The notes below the pieces were generated by a model. It was not told the origin of the DNA, did no database searches, and was given only the letters and a program-made list of their open reading frames with translations. The translations under genes were made by a program, and so were the position numbers. A DNA stretch of 64,000 nucleotides from Nocardioides pinisoli (GTDB lineage: Bacteria > Actinomycetota > Actinomycetes > Propionibacteriales > Nocardioidaceae), in contig NZ_JANARS010000010.1 in assembly GCF_024199985.1 (NCBI RefSeq), positions 1 to 64,000 of the forward strand, given 5' to 3'. Positions 42,511-52,400 of the stretch are shown in pieces. Each line of letters starts with the position of its first letter. The stretch's first letter is position 1.

Positions 42511-42529
42511 TTCCGAGACGCACTCGGAA
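42511..42529 (-). promoter_or_regulatory. Palindrome in the leader of the M4 protease gene
   Basis: TTCCGAG-ACGCA-CTCGGAA, a 7-bp perfect inverted repeat immediately before the ribosome binding site of the protease gene. It may be an operator or a leader hairpin. Confidence 0.45.
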
Positions 42530-42667
42530 ACATGGACGCCCGAGTGACCCGGCTCACTTTAAGTAGGACGTCCGACAATGTGAAGGGAGGGTGGACGATT
42601 GCCCCCCCAGGGGTGTCCCCGCACGACACGCACTCGTGTGGTCCCTGTGACTGATGTGGCGTGGCCG

Positions 42668-42673
42668 TAGGGT
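42668..42673 (+). promoter_or_regulatory. -10 element, leaderless start of ftsK
   Basis: TAGGGT with a 6-base gap to the ATG at 42680. Confidence 0.5.
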
Positions 42674-42679
42674 CGGACC

Positions 42680-45319
42680 ATGGCGACCCGTACGTCTTCC
42701 CCGCCGGGGTCGCGGAGCTCGAGCACGTCTGGATCCAAGCGCACTACCAAGGGTTCGAGCACCCGATCACGGAGTACCAGCAAGCGTCCCGCCCCTCGCT
42801 CGTCAGCGAAGGGCCGGAGCCGCTCGACCGCGCGCCCAGCACCTCGTGCTGTCAGGAGCGGACCGGGTCCGGTCGCGCGCGTGTTCGGCGTGCTCGGCCG
42901 CGGCGTCGCCGCTGCCTGGCTCGGCATCGCCCACGCCGTGGGCGCGGTCGCCCGGTCGATCGGGCAGTCGGCCCGCGACCTCGACCCCGAGCACCGCCGT
43001 GACGGGGTCGGGCTGTTCCTCTTCGGCCTCGCCATGGTCGTCGCCGCCGCCGTGTGGTGGCAGCTGCCCGGCGGGGTGATGGACTTCGCCCGCTCGCTCA
43101 CCGCAGGGGCCGTGGGCAAGGTCGGCTGGTTCGTCCCGCTGTTCCTCGTCTACGCCGGCTGGCGCACGCTGCGCGACCCCGAGCGCAACGGCCCCGCGGG
43201 CCGGCAGGTCATCGGCTGGGCGGCCTTCACGCTCGGTCTGCTCGGCATCGTCCACATCGCCAACGGCAACCCGCAGCCCGTGCTCGGCGACGCCACCAAC
43301 CTGCAGGAGGCCGGGGGAGCGGTCGGCTACGTCACCTCGAGCCTGCTGCTCGACCTGATGCAGACCCCCTACGTGGTGGTGCCGCTGCTGGCGCTCCTCG
43401 CGATCTTCGGCGTCCTCATCATCACCGCGACGCCCGTCTACCAGGTCCCGGTCAAGCTCGCCGCGCTGCGTGACAAGGCGCTCGGCCGCACCGCGACCGA
43501 CGAACCTGAGGCCGACGAGCCCACCACGCCGGTGCGCACCCGCCGCCGGTCGATGCTCGACGAGATCGACCCCGAGATGGGCGACCCCGCCTACGACAGC
43601 CCGGTCCTCTCCGACCGCGAGCTCAAGAAGCGCCGCAAGAAGAAGGAGGTCGAGCCGCAGGAGGACTACGGCATCGACCTGTTCGCCGACCCGATCGACC
43701 CTGCCGGCGCCGTCGACCCGTCGGCCGACGCGCCGACCGAGGTCACCCCGGCCGTCGTCGCGACGGCCGGCAAGGACGACACCGGACCCGTCGAGCCGCC
43801 GCCGCACACGCCGTTGCCGGCTCGGGTGGAGCAGCTCGCCCTGTCGGGCGACATCACCTACTCGCTGCCCGACAACTCCTCGCTCAAGCCGGGCTCGCCG
43901 CACAAGGCGCGCTCCAAGGCCAGCGACGCCGTCGTCGAGCGGCTCATGCAGGTCATGGACGAGTTCGGCATCGACGCCACCGTCACCGGCTACACCCGTG
44001 GCCCGACGGTCACCCGCTACGAGGTCGAGCTCGGTCCCGCGGTCAAGGTGGAGAAGGTCACCGCGCTGTCGAAGAACATCGCCTACGCCGTCGCCTCGGC
44101 CGACGTCCGCATCCTCAGCCCGATCCCTGGCAAGTCCGCCATCGGCATCGAGATCCCCAACGTCGACAAGGAGATCGTCTCCCTCGGCGACGTGCTCCGG
44201 TCCAACACCGCCCGATCCGACCACCACCCGATGGTCGCCGGCCTCGGCAAGGACGTCGAGGGTGGCTTCGTCGTCGCCAACATGGCGAAGATGCCGCACC
44301 TGCTGGTCGCCGGTGCGACCGGCTCCGGCAAGTCGAGCTTCATCAACTCGCTGATCACCTCGATCCTGATGCGCGCCACGCCCGACGAGGTCCGGATGAT
44401 CATGGTCGACCCCAAGCGGGTCGAGCTCAACGCCTACGAGGGCGTGCCGCACCTGATCACCCCGATCATCACCAACCCCAAGAAGGCCGCCGAGGCGCTG
44501 GCGTGGGTCGTGCGCGAGATGGACATGCGCTACGACGACCTCGCCAACTTCGGCTTCCGGCACATCGACGACTTCAACAAGGCGGTGCGGGCCGGCAAGG
44601 TGGAGGTCCCGCCGGGGAGCGAGCGGACGCTGACGCCGTACCCCTACCTCCTGGTGATCGTCGACGAGCTCGCCGACCTGATGATGGTCTCGCCGCGCGA
44701 CGTCGAGGACTCCGTCGTCCGCATCACCCAGCTCGCCCGCGCAGCCGGCATCCACCTGGTGCTCGCCACGCAGCGCCCCTCGGTGGACGTCGTCACCGGC
44801 CTGATCAAGGCCAACGTGCCGTCGCGACTGGCCTTCGCCACCAGCTCGCTGGGCGACAGCCGCGTCATCCTCGACCAGCCGGGTGCGGAGAAGCTGGTCG
44901 GCCAGGGTGACGGGCTCTTCCTGCCGATGGGCGCGTCCAAGCCGGTGCGCGTCCAGGGCTCGTGGGTCACCGAGGCGGAGATCCACCAGGTCGTCAAGCA
45001 CTGCAAGGACCAGCTCGAGCCGACCTACGTCGAGGACGTGACGGCGCCGAAGGAGTCCAAGCGCGAGCTCGACGACGACATCGGTGACGACATGGAGCTC
45101 GTGGTGCAGGCCATCGAGCTGATCGTCTCCACGCAGTTCGGCTCGACCTCGATGCTCCAGCGCAAGCTGCGCGTCGGCTTCGCCAAGGCGGGCCGGCTGA
45201 TGGACATCCTCGAGAGCCGCGGGGTCGTCGGCCCCAGCGAGGGCTCGAAGGCCCGTGACGTCCTGGTCAAGCCGGACGAGCTCGATTCCGTGATCGCCAC
45301 GTTGGAGGGGGGAGCCTGA
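42680..45319 (+). CDS. ftsK: DNA translocase FtsK/SpoIIIE
   Basis: Septum-located pump that moves chromosomes out of the closing septum. The 879 residues start with a basic Ser/Arg/Lys-rich tail (about 1-60). Four membrane helices follow (about 109-128, 148-163, 178-195 and 230-252), then an acidic linker, the alpha domain (ALSGDITYSLPDNSSLKPGS), and the motor with Walker A HLLVAGATGSGKSSFINSLI and Walker B LLVIVDELADLMM. The GATQRPS-like loop LVLATQRPSVDVVTGLIKAN comes next. The winged-helix gamma domain (ELIVSTQFGSTSMLQRKLRV) recognises polarising DNA sequences. Its stop overlaps the next ATG by one base. Confidence 0.98.
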   Translation: MATRTSSPPGSRSSSTSGSKRTTKGSSTRSRSTSKRPAPRSSAKGRSRSTARPAPRAVRSGPGPVARVFGVLGRGVAAAWLGIAHAVGAVARSIGQSARDLDPEHRRDGVGLFLFGLAMVVAAAVWWQLPGGVMDFARSLTAGAVGKVGWFVPLFLVYAGWRTLRDPERNGPAGRQVIGWAAFTLGLLGIVHIANGNPQPVLGDATNLQEAGGAVGYVTSSLLLDLMQTPYVVVPLLALLAIFGVLIITATPVYQVPVKLAALRDKALGRTATDEPEADEPTTPVRTRRRSMLDEIDPEMGDPAYDSPVLSDRELKKRRKKKEVEPQEDYGIDLFADPIDPAGAVDPSADAPTEVTPAVVATAGKDDTGPVEPPPHTPLPARVEQLALSGDITYSLPDNSSLKPGSPHKARSKASDAVVERLMQVMDEFGIDATVTGYTRGPTVTRYEVELGPAVKVEKVTALSKNIAYAVASADVRILSPIPGKSAIGIEIPNVDKEIVSLGDVLRSNTARSDHHPMVAGLGKDVEGGFVVANMAKMPHLLVAGATGSGKSSFINSLITSILMRATPDEVRMIMVDPKRVELNAYEGVPHLITPIITNPKKAAEALAWVVREMDMRYDDLANFGFRHIDDFNKAVRAGKVEVPPGSERTLTPYPYLLVIVDELADLMMVSPRDVEDSVVRITQLARAAGIHLVLATQRPSVDVVTGLIKANVPSRLAFATSSLGDSRVILDQPGAEKLVGQGDGLFLPMGASKPVRVQGSWVTEAEIHQVVKHCKDQLEPTYVEDVTAPKESKRELDDDIGDDMELVVQAIELIVSTQFGSTSMLQRKLRVGFAKAGRLMDILESRGVVGPSEGSKARDVLVKPDELDSVIATLEGGA

Positions 45320-47004
45320 TGGGCGCCAGGTCGGTCGAACAGGCAGTGCACGAGGACGACATCCACGCCGGGAGGGGCGAGCACGAGACGCTCGCCGTCG
45401 CGCCCGACGCGGTGGAGGTACGCCGCAGCGCGGCCGTCGCCGGAGCAGTCGGGCTGACCGCGTCCGCGGTCGCCATCGCCTACCTCGGTCGCGCAACCCA
45501 GTCCGGGTCGGCGCTCGACTGGGTCTTCGTCGTCGCGATGGGGCTGCTGGGGGCCTACTGGCTCGTCGGCCTGGTCGACGCGCGCACCCCGCTGCTCGTC
45601 GCGGACGCGCAGGGCATCAGGATCCGGCTCGGGCGCACCTGGCGGGGGCTGCCGTGGACGGCGGTGCACCACGTCGAGCACACGCCCCGTCGGGGACCTC
45701 TCCACGATGGTCGCCTGGTCGTGGTGCCGCACAACCTCGAGCTGATCGAGGCCGAGCTCACCGGCACGGGCAAGCGCCACACGAGCATCTCCCGGTTGCT
45801 GCACGGCGCGCCGTTCGCGGTGCCGCTCGGGCTCTCGACGCGCGTGACCGGAGCGGACGGTGACCTCACCGAGGCGCTCGGTCGCGTGGCGCGCGACGCC
45901 AGCCAGATCGTCGTGCTCGAGCCCGTCGCCGCCGAGGACGAGGACACGGACACCGCGGACGACCAGTCGCCCGAGCCGTCGCCAGAGCCTCCGCCCGAGC
46001 CTGCGCCCGCCGAGGCGGAGGTCGTGGCGCCCGAGGCGACCGAGCCGGTCGTCGTGGCGAGCCCGACGCCGGCCGCGCTCCGGGAGACCGGGACGGCCCG
46101 GCGCTCGGAGGTGCGGCGCGACGTCGTCGTCGACGAGGACGAGCCGGAGGGACGCGAGCTGCGCCGGCCCGGTCGGGTCAGCCTGGTGGAGGAGACCCAG
46201 TCCTGGGGCGACCGCGTCCGCGCGATCGCCCGGCCCGGCGAGCCGGTCGAGCCGCTGGTGCTCGACGACTTCGAGGTCGAGCCCGCCGAGGACCCGGTCA
46301 TCGGTCCCGAGCTCGCCGCCGCCCGCACCCGGCTCGGGCTGAGCGTCGACCAGCTGGCCGAGCGCACGCGGATCCGTCCCCACGTGATCGAGGCCGTCGA
46401 GGTCGACGACTTCGAGCCGTGCGGGGGCGACTTCTACGCCCGCGGCCACCTGCGCACGCTCGCCCGGGTGCTGGGCATCGACGTCGCGCCGCTGCTGGCG
46501 TCCTACGACGAGCGCTACGCCCACGCGCCCATCAACCCGCGCCGGGTCTTCGAGGCCGAGCTGGCCACCGGTGCGCACGGGTCGATCCGTGGCACCCGGG
46601 GCGGTCCCAACTGGTCGGTGCTGGTCGCCGTCGTGATGGCGCTCGTCCTCGCCTGGTCCATCGCCCGCCTGGTGATGGACACGCCTCCCGAGCTGCGCGG
46701 CGCCACCCCGGTGCTCAACGGCTCGGGCGGCCCGCAGGGTGCCGGCAACGCCCCGCTCGCCGAGCCCGTGGCCGTCGTCGTCAGCGCGGCCTCCGGCGGT
46801 GCGCAGGTCGTCGTACGCGACGGGGCGGGGGAGCAGGTCTTCAAGGGCAACCTGGCCGTGGGCCAGACGCGCGAGCTCGAGGCGTCGCCGCCGGTGCGCG
46901 TGATGTCCTCCGACGGCGCCGTGACCGTCTCGCTGGCCGGCGGCGAGGCCCGCCCGGTGGGCGAGCCCGGCGTGGCCGGACAGGGCACGTTCGTCACGGA
47001 CTGA
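45319..47004 (+). CDS. RodZ-like helix-turn-helix membrane protein with N-terminal PH-like part
   Basis: A 561-residue protein coupled to ftsK (TGATG overlap). Its order is unusual: two N-terminal membrane helices (about 36-54 and 62-84), a bacterial PH-like beta region (about 90-190, LLVADAQGIRIRLGRTWRGL), and a long Pro/Glu-rich acidic linker (about 205-330). A RodZ-type HTH follows (about 332-400, LAAARTRLGLSVDQLAERTR, GGDFYARGHLRTLARVLGID), then one membrane helix (about 433-453) and a C-terminal beta domain of DUF4115 type (about 485-545, VVVRDGAGEQVFKGNLAVGQ). RodZ joins MreB to the cell-wall machinery in rods; here it may serve septal or polar growth. A strong hairpin follows. Confidence 0.85.
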   Translation: MGARSVEQAVHEDDIHAGRGEHETLAVAPDAVEVRRSAAVAGAVGLTASAVAIAYLGRATQSGSALDWVFVVAMGLLGAYWLVGLVDARTPLLVADAQGIRIRLGRTWRGLPWTAVHHVEHTPRRGPLHDGRLVVVPHNLELIEAELTGTGKRHTSISRLLHGAPFAVPLGLSTRVTGADGDLTEALGRVARDASQIVVLEPVAAEDEDTDTADDQSPEPSPEPPPEPAPAEAEVVAPEATEPVVVASPTPAALRETGTARRSEVRRDVVVDEDEPEGRELRRPGRVSLVEETQSWGDRVRAIARPGEPVEPLVLDDFEVEPAEDPVIGPELAAARTRLGLSVDQLAERTRIRPHVIEAVEVDDFEPCGGDFYARGHLRTLARVLGIDVAPLLASYDERYAHAPINPRRVFEAELATGAHGSIRGTRGGPNWSVLVAVVMALVLAWSIARLVMDTPPELRGATPVLNGSGGPQGAGNAPLAEPVAVVVSAASGGAQVVVRDGAGEQVFKGNLAVGQTRELEASPPVRVMSSDGAVTVSLAGGEARPVGEPGVAGQGTFVTD

Positions 47005-47032
47005 GGCCCGAGGGCCACGTCACGCACCCGCC

Positions 47033-47071
47033 GGGGAGGATCGTCCTGACATGTCGAGGACGATCCTCCCC
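47033..47071. terminator. Terminator hairpin after the rodZ-like gene
   Basis: GGGGAGGATCGTCCT and AGGACGATCCTCCCC form a perfect 15-bp stem with a 9-base loop, 29 bases after the stop. Confidence 0.75.
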
Positions 47072-47166
47072 GCTGTGCTCGCCGCCCCGCCTTCGCAGCG
47101 TGAGAGCCTCCTCACCGCCCCGTCGTTGCGGGTCGGCGCGCCCGGACCCGTCATACTCACGGTGCG

Positions 47167-48675
47167 ATGACCACGACTGAGTCCGAGACCCCCACCACCC
47201 CCACGCCGGCCCCGCTGCAGGTTGCCGTCGTCACGCTCGGGTGTGCCCGCAACGAGGTCGACTCCGAGGAGCTGGCCGGTCGGCTCGAGGCCGGCGGGTT
47301 CGTCCTCGTCGACGACGCCGAGGACGCCGACACCGTCGTGGTCAACACGTGCGGCTTCGTCGAGGCCGCGAAGAAGGACTCCGTCGACACCCTGCTCGAG
47401 GCGGCAGACCTCAAGGCGTCGGCCGGTCACGGTGGCCGCGCGCAGGCCGTGGTGGCGGTGGGCTGCCTCGCCGAGCGCTACGGCAAGGACCTCGCCGAGT
47501 CGCTCCCCGAGGCCGACGCGGTGCTCGGCTTCGACGACTACCCCGACATCGCCGCACGGCTCCGGTCGATCGTGGCGGGGGAGACGCACCACCCGCACAC
47601 GCCGTCCGACCGGCGTCGGCTGCTCCCGATCTCGCCCGTCGACCGTGACGCGTCCGGCATCTCCGTCCCGGGCCACCAGGACGCGCCCGAGGTCGGCGAC
47701 ACCGCCGAGATCGGCGCGGGCGCTCCGGCGACGGGTCCCCGTGCCGTACGACGTCGTCTCGACGCCGGCCCGATGGCGCCGCTCAAGCTGGCCAGCGGCT
47801 GCGACCGGCGCTGCTCCTTCTGCGCGATCCCGAGCTTCCGCGGTTCCTTCGTGAGCCGTCGCCCGAGCGACGTCCTGCAGGAGGGCCAGTGGCTCGCCAC
47901 GCAGGGGGTCAAGGAGCTCTTCCTCGTCAGCGAGAACTCCACCTCCTACGGCAAGGACCTCGGCGACCTCCGGCTGCTGGAGACCCTGCTGCCCGAGCTG
48001 AGCGGCATCGACGGCATCGAGCGGGTGCGCGTGTCCTACCTCCAGCCGGCCGAGACCCGCCCGGGCCTGATCGAGGCGATCGCCTCCACGCCCGGCGTGG
48101 TGCCCTACTTCGACCTCTCTTTCCAGCACGCGAGCGCCGCGGTGCTCCGGCGGATGCGTCGGTTCGGCGACCCGGAGAGCTTCCTCGGCCTGCTCGAGCA
48201 GATCCGATCGCTGGCCCCGCTGGCCGGCGTACGGTCCAACGTCATCGTCGGCTTCCCCGGCGAGACCGAGGACGACCTGCAGACCCTGTGCGACTTCCTC
48301 GTAGCGGCCCGGATGGACGTCACCGGCGTCTTCGGCTACTCCGACGAGGACGGCACCGAGGCGGCGGGGTTCGCCGACGACCTCAAGCTCGACGACGACG
48401 AGATCCGCGCACGCACCGAGCACGTCACCACCCTCGTCGAGGAGCTCAACGCCCAGCGCGCCGAGGAGCGCGTCGGCGAGCAGGTGCTCGTGCTCGTCGA
48501 GTCGGTCGAGGACGACGTCGTCGAGGGGCGGGCAGCCCACCAGGGCCCCGAGGTCGACGGTACGACGATGCTGACCGGCGCCGGGCACGCCCGGGTCGGC
48601 GACCTGGTGGCCGCGACGGTCACCGGCACCGACGGGGTCGACCTCGTCGCTCGCACGGACGGAGTCCCCGCATGA
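47167..48675 (+). CDS. rimO: Ribosomal protein S12 methylthiotransferase
   Basis: Radical-SAM enzyme that adds a methylthio group to an aspartate of ribosomal protein S12. The 502-residue protein begins with the UPF0004 domain (VVTLGCARNEVDSEELAGRL with Cys24, NTCGFVEAAKKDSVDTLLEA, VVAVGCLAERYG, the three cluster cysteines). Radical-SAM C212-x3-C216-x2-C219 (ASGCDRRCSFCAIPSFRG) and a C-terminal TRAM domain (VLVLVESVEDDVVEGRAAHQ) follow. A 60-residue insertion (about 140-205) between the first two domains is rich in Asp/Pro and common in actinobacterial RimO. The stop overlaps the pgsA start (ATGA). Confidence 0.96.
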   Translation: MTTTESETPTTPTPAPLQVAVVTLGCARNEVDSEELAGRLEAGGFVLVDDAEDADTVVVNTCGFVEAAKKDSVDTLLEAADLKASAGHGGRAQAVVAVGCLAERYGKDLAESLPEADAVLGFDDYPDIAARLRSIVAGETHHPHTPSDRRRLLPISPVDRDASGISVPGHQDAPEVGDTAEIGAGAPATGPRAVRRRLDAGPMAPLKLASGCDRRCSFCAIPSFRGSFVSRRPSDVLQEGQWLATQGVKELFLVSENSTSYGKDLGDLRLLETLLPELSGIDGIERVRVSYLQPAETRPGLIEAIASTPGVVPYFDLSFQHASAAVLRRMRRFGDPESFLGLLEQIRSLAPLAGVRSNVIVGFPGETEDDLQTLCDFLVAARMDVTGVFGYSDEDGTEAAGFADDLKLDDDEIRARTEHVTTLVEELNAQRAEERVGEQVLVLVESVEDDVVEGRAAHQGPEVDGTTMLTGAGHARVGDLVAATVTGTDGVDLVARTDGVPA

Positions 48676-49307
48676 CCAACGAGCCCACGGGCACCGAGCC
48701 GCGGACGGTGTCGAACTTCAACATCGCCAACGTGCTGACCACGCTGCGCATCGTGATGGTGCCGTTCTTCGGCTGGGCGCTGCTCCAGGACGGCGGCAAC
48801 GACCCGATGTGGCGCTGGATCGCCTTCGGGCTCTTCGCCGTCGCGATGATCACCGACAAGATCGACGGCGACCTCGCCCGCAAGCACGACCTGATCACCG
48901 ACTTCGGCAAGATCGCCGACCCCATCGCCGACAAGGCGATCACGGGCATGGCCTTCATCGGCCTCTCGATCGTGGGGGACGTCTGGTGGTGGGTGACCAT
49001 CGTCGTCCTGCTGCGCGAGTGGAGCGTGACGCTGCTGCGGCTGTCGGTCCTCAAGGACGTGGTGATCCCGGCCGCACAGAGCGGCAAGATCAAGACCGTC
49101 CTGCAGGCGGTGGCACTGGCCGGCCTGCTGTGGCCGCTGCCGCACGGCGACGCCCACGGCGGCGCCTTCGACTTCTGGCCCGGCCTCGTCGGCGAGGTCC
49201 TGTTCTACCTGGCGCAGGTCATGCTGGCCGCCGCCGTCGCCATGACGATGTGGTCCGGCTACGAGTTCTTCCGTGACGTACGGCGGGAGCGCAGCGTCCG
49301 CACCTAG
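48672..49307 (+). CDS. pgsA: CDP-diacylglycerol-glycerol-3-phosphate 3-phosphatidyltransferase
   Basis: Makes phosphatidylglycerol phosphate, the precursor of phosphatidylglycerol and cardiolipin. The 211-residue membrane protein has about five helices and the complete CDP-alcohol phosphotransferase motif D65-G-x2-A69-R70-x8-G79-x3-D83-x3-D87 (TDKIDGDLARKHD, DFGKIADPIADKA). The N-terminal NFNIANVLTTLRIVMVPFFG is typical of PgsA. ATG 48672 overlaps the rimO stop. In related genomes cinA and clgR follow at once; here they begin 9.3 kb further on. Confidence 0.95.
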   Translation: MTNEPTGTEPRTVSNFNIANVLTTLRIVMVPFFGWALLQDGGNDPMWRWIAFGLFAVAMITDKIDGDLARKHDLITDFGKIADPIADKAITGMAFIGLSIVGDVWWWVTIVVLLREWSVTLLRLSVLKDVVIPAAQSGKIKTVLQAVALAGLLWPLPHGDAHGGAFDFWPGLVGEVLFYLAQVMLAAAVAMTMWSGYEFFRDVRRERSVRT

Positions 49308-49453
49308 GGGTGAGGCCTGTCAGGTCTCGACGATCGGTAAACGGTGATTTCGTCACTTCTTGGTCGATATCCGTTCGTCTGCCTCGGGATCAAATGTCGG
49401 TGCGATGGGTGAAGATGCCTCGGTCACATCAACCCTGAAGACTCGGAGCACCC
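49308..49453 (+). promoter_or_regulatory. Leader region of the nuclease-nucleotidase gene
   Basis: A comparatively AT-rich 146-bp stretch containing GTGA-TTTCG-TCAC (an inverted repeat at about 49347-49359) and GTTCGTCTGCC, which resembles one half of a Streptomyces-type PHO box. A CGGAG ribosome binding site lies 7 bases before ATG 49454. A promoter is expected here, but its elements are not clear enough to place. Confidence 0.3.
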
Positions 49454-52400
49454 ATGCGCGCACCGCTCCCCTCGCCGCGTCGTATCGCGGCAGGAGCTGG
49501 TCTGGCTGTCCTGGCAGCCGGACTGACACCGATAGCAGCAGCATCCGCGAACCCGGCCGGCACCGGCCTCGTCATCAGCGAGGCATATGGGGGCGGCGGC
49601 AACAGTGGCGCCACCCTCAAGAACGACTTCATCGAGCTCTACAACCCAACGGACGCCGCGATCTCGGTCGCCGGCTGGTCGGTGCAGTGGCGCAGCGCGA
49701 GCGGCACGGCTGCGGCCACCGTCACCCCGCTGTCTGGCTCTGTCCCGGCGAAGGGTCACTACCTCGTCCAGCAGTCGGCCGGGGCCGGAGGGACCACTGA
49801 CCTGCCGGCTCCCGACGCGACCGGCAGCATCACCATGGGCGGCTCCAACGGCACGGCGATCTTGTCCAACGACGACGTCGCCATCAACCCGGGCACCGGT
49901 TCCCTTGCCGCCAATCCTGCCGTGGTCGACCTTGTGGGCGTCGACAGCAACGTGTGGGAGGGCGCCGGCAAGGCGCCGGCCATGTCCAACACCACGTCGT
50001 CCAAGCGCAACGCTGCAGGCGCCGACACGGACAACAACAGCGCCGACTTCACCTCGAGCGCACCCAACCCGGTCAACTCGAAGGGCGAGACCCCTGTCGC
50101 GCCCGTCGCATGTGACGGCGACACCATCGCTGGTGTCCAGGGCACCGGCTCGGTCTCGCCGTGCGTAGGCGAGACGGTCACCGTCGAGGGCGTCATCACG
50201 GCGATGTACCCCGGTTCCTACAACGGTTTCTACATCCAGACCGCGGGAACGGGCACCGGTCCCGACGCGACCGAGGGCGCCTCCGACGCTGTCTTCGTCT
50301 ACGGCGGTTCGGGCTTCGAGAACTCGCAGGGTCTCGAGATCGGCGACTCGGTCGAGGTGACCGGCGCTGTGACGGAGTTCTCCGGCATCACCCAGATCGT
50401 CTCCACCGCGGTCACCGAGCTGGCCACCCCGCTCGCGCCGGTCACCGCGCTCGCGACGGCGTACCCGACGACGGAGGCGGCGCGTGAGGCGCACGAGGGT
50501 GAGCTGCTCGCCCCGACCGACACCTTCACGGTCACCAACTCCTACTCCATCAACCAGTACGCGCAGATCGGACTGGCCACGGGCGACAAGCCCCTCATCC
50601 AGCCCACTGAGGTCGCGCGTCCCGGCACGCCGGCGTACGACGCAGCGGTGGCCGACAACGCCGCCCGCGCGGTCGCGCTCGACGACGGCGCCAGCCTGGA
50701 CTTCCTCTTCGGTGATGACGCCCTCAAGGACCTCCCGCTTCCGTGGCTGACCCGCGACCGCTCGATCCGCGTCGGCGCCAGCGTCGACATCGTGGCGCCG
50801 GTCATCCTGGAGTACCGCAACAGCGCCTGGAAGTTCCAGCCCCAGGAGCAGGTGACCGACGACGGCTCCGACGTCGCCACGTTCGAGGACACCCGCCCCG
50901 CCGAGGCCGACGGCCCGCGCAACGTGGGCGGTGACATCCAGATCGGCACGTTCAACGTGCTGAACTACTTCCAGGTCACCGGTCACGCCTTCGAGAAGCG
51001 TGGCCTCGGCACCTGCACCTACTACCGCGACCGCGATGACGACCCGGTCGCCGTCGACTCCTGCACCAACAACGGTCCCCGCGGTGCCGCGGAGCTCGGC
51101 GACTTCGAGCGCCAGCAGGCCAAGATCGTGAAGGCGATCAACTCCACGGACGCCGACGTCCTCGGCCTCGAGGAGATCGAGAACTCGATCAAGGTCGGCG
51201 AGACCGACCGCGACGCCGCCCTGCGCAGCCTGGTCGCCGCCCTCAACGCGGACGCCGGCACCCGACGCTGGGCGATCGTGCCCACGCCGCCTGCCTCCGG
51301 GCTGCCGCCGGTCGCGTCGCAGGACGTCATCCGCAACGCGTTCATCTACGACCCCTCGGTCGTCAACACCGTCGGTGCCTCGAAGGTGCTGGTGGGCTCG
51401 ACGGCCTTCACCAACGCCCGGCAGCCGCTCGCCCAGGCCTTCAAGCCCGTCGGCTCGGGCGCGGACGCCGCGTTCGCCGTGGTCGTGAACCACTTCAAGT
51501 CGAAGGGCTCGGCCTGCACCCCGGCCAGCAACAACAGCCCGACGCAGGGCAACTGCAACGTCGACCGCACCAACCAGGCCCAGGCGCTCGCGGACTTCGT
51601 CGACACGTTCATCGCCGAGCGTGGCGTGGAGGCCGTCTTCCTGACCGGCGACTTCAACTCCTACACGGAGGAGGACCCGGTCCTCAAGCTGGAGGAGAAC
51701 GGCTTCACCCGGGTCGAGTCCGACCAGGAGGGTGACTACTCCTACAGCTTCAGCGGCCTCTCGGGCTCGCTCGACCACGTCTTCGCCAATGCGGCCGCCG
51801 CGGACCTGGTGACCGGAGCCGACGTGTGGCAGGTCAACGCCAACGAGTCGTCCGCGTACCAGTACAGCCGCTACAACTACAACGCGACCAACTTCTTCAG
51901 GCGCGACGTGTTCGCGTCCTCGGACCACAACCCGGAGTTCTTCGGGATCACGGCTCCGACGGGGTCGCAGACCGAGATCAACCTGCTCAACATCAACGAC
52001 TTCCACGGTCGTATCGACAACAACACCACGAAGTTCGCGACCACGGTCGAGCAGCTCCGCCAGGAGGGCGGTGAGGACAAGACCCTCGTCCTCTCCGCCG
52101 GCGACAACATCGGTGCGTCGCTCTTCGCGTCCGCGACCCAGGACGACGACCCGACGCTCGACGTGCTCGACGCGCTCGACCTGGCCAGCTCGGCAGTGGG
52201 CAACCACGAGTTCGACCAGGGGTTCGACGACCTGCAGAACGACGTGAAGAAGAGCATCGACTTCTCCTACCTCGGCGCCAACGTCTACGAGAAGGGCACC
52301 GACACCCCGGCGCTCGACGAGTACGACACCTTCGAGGTCGACGGCGTGACTGTCGGCGTGATCGGCGCAGTCACCGAGGAGACGCCGACGCTGGTGTCGC

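Noticed and set aside
39442..42654. 1070-codon frame antisense to the M4 protease
   Set aside because: Gly/Arg/Val-rich mirror frame; the protease has a signal peptide and zinc motif.
42803..45496. 897-codon frame antisense to ftsK
   Set aside because: Composition (Arg/Gly/Val/Asp repeats) is that of a shadow frame; ftsK on the other strand has complete motifs.
49365..49385. PHO box before the nuclease-nucleotidase gene
   Set aside because: Only one GTTCGTCTGCC-like half-site; PhoP boxes need direct repeats with 11-bp spacing and I do not see the partner. Kept only as a hint in the leader annotation.
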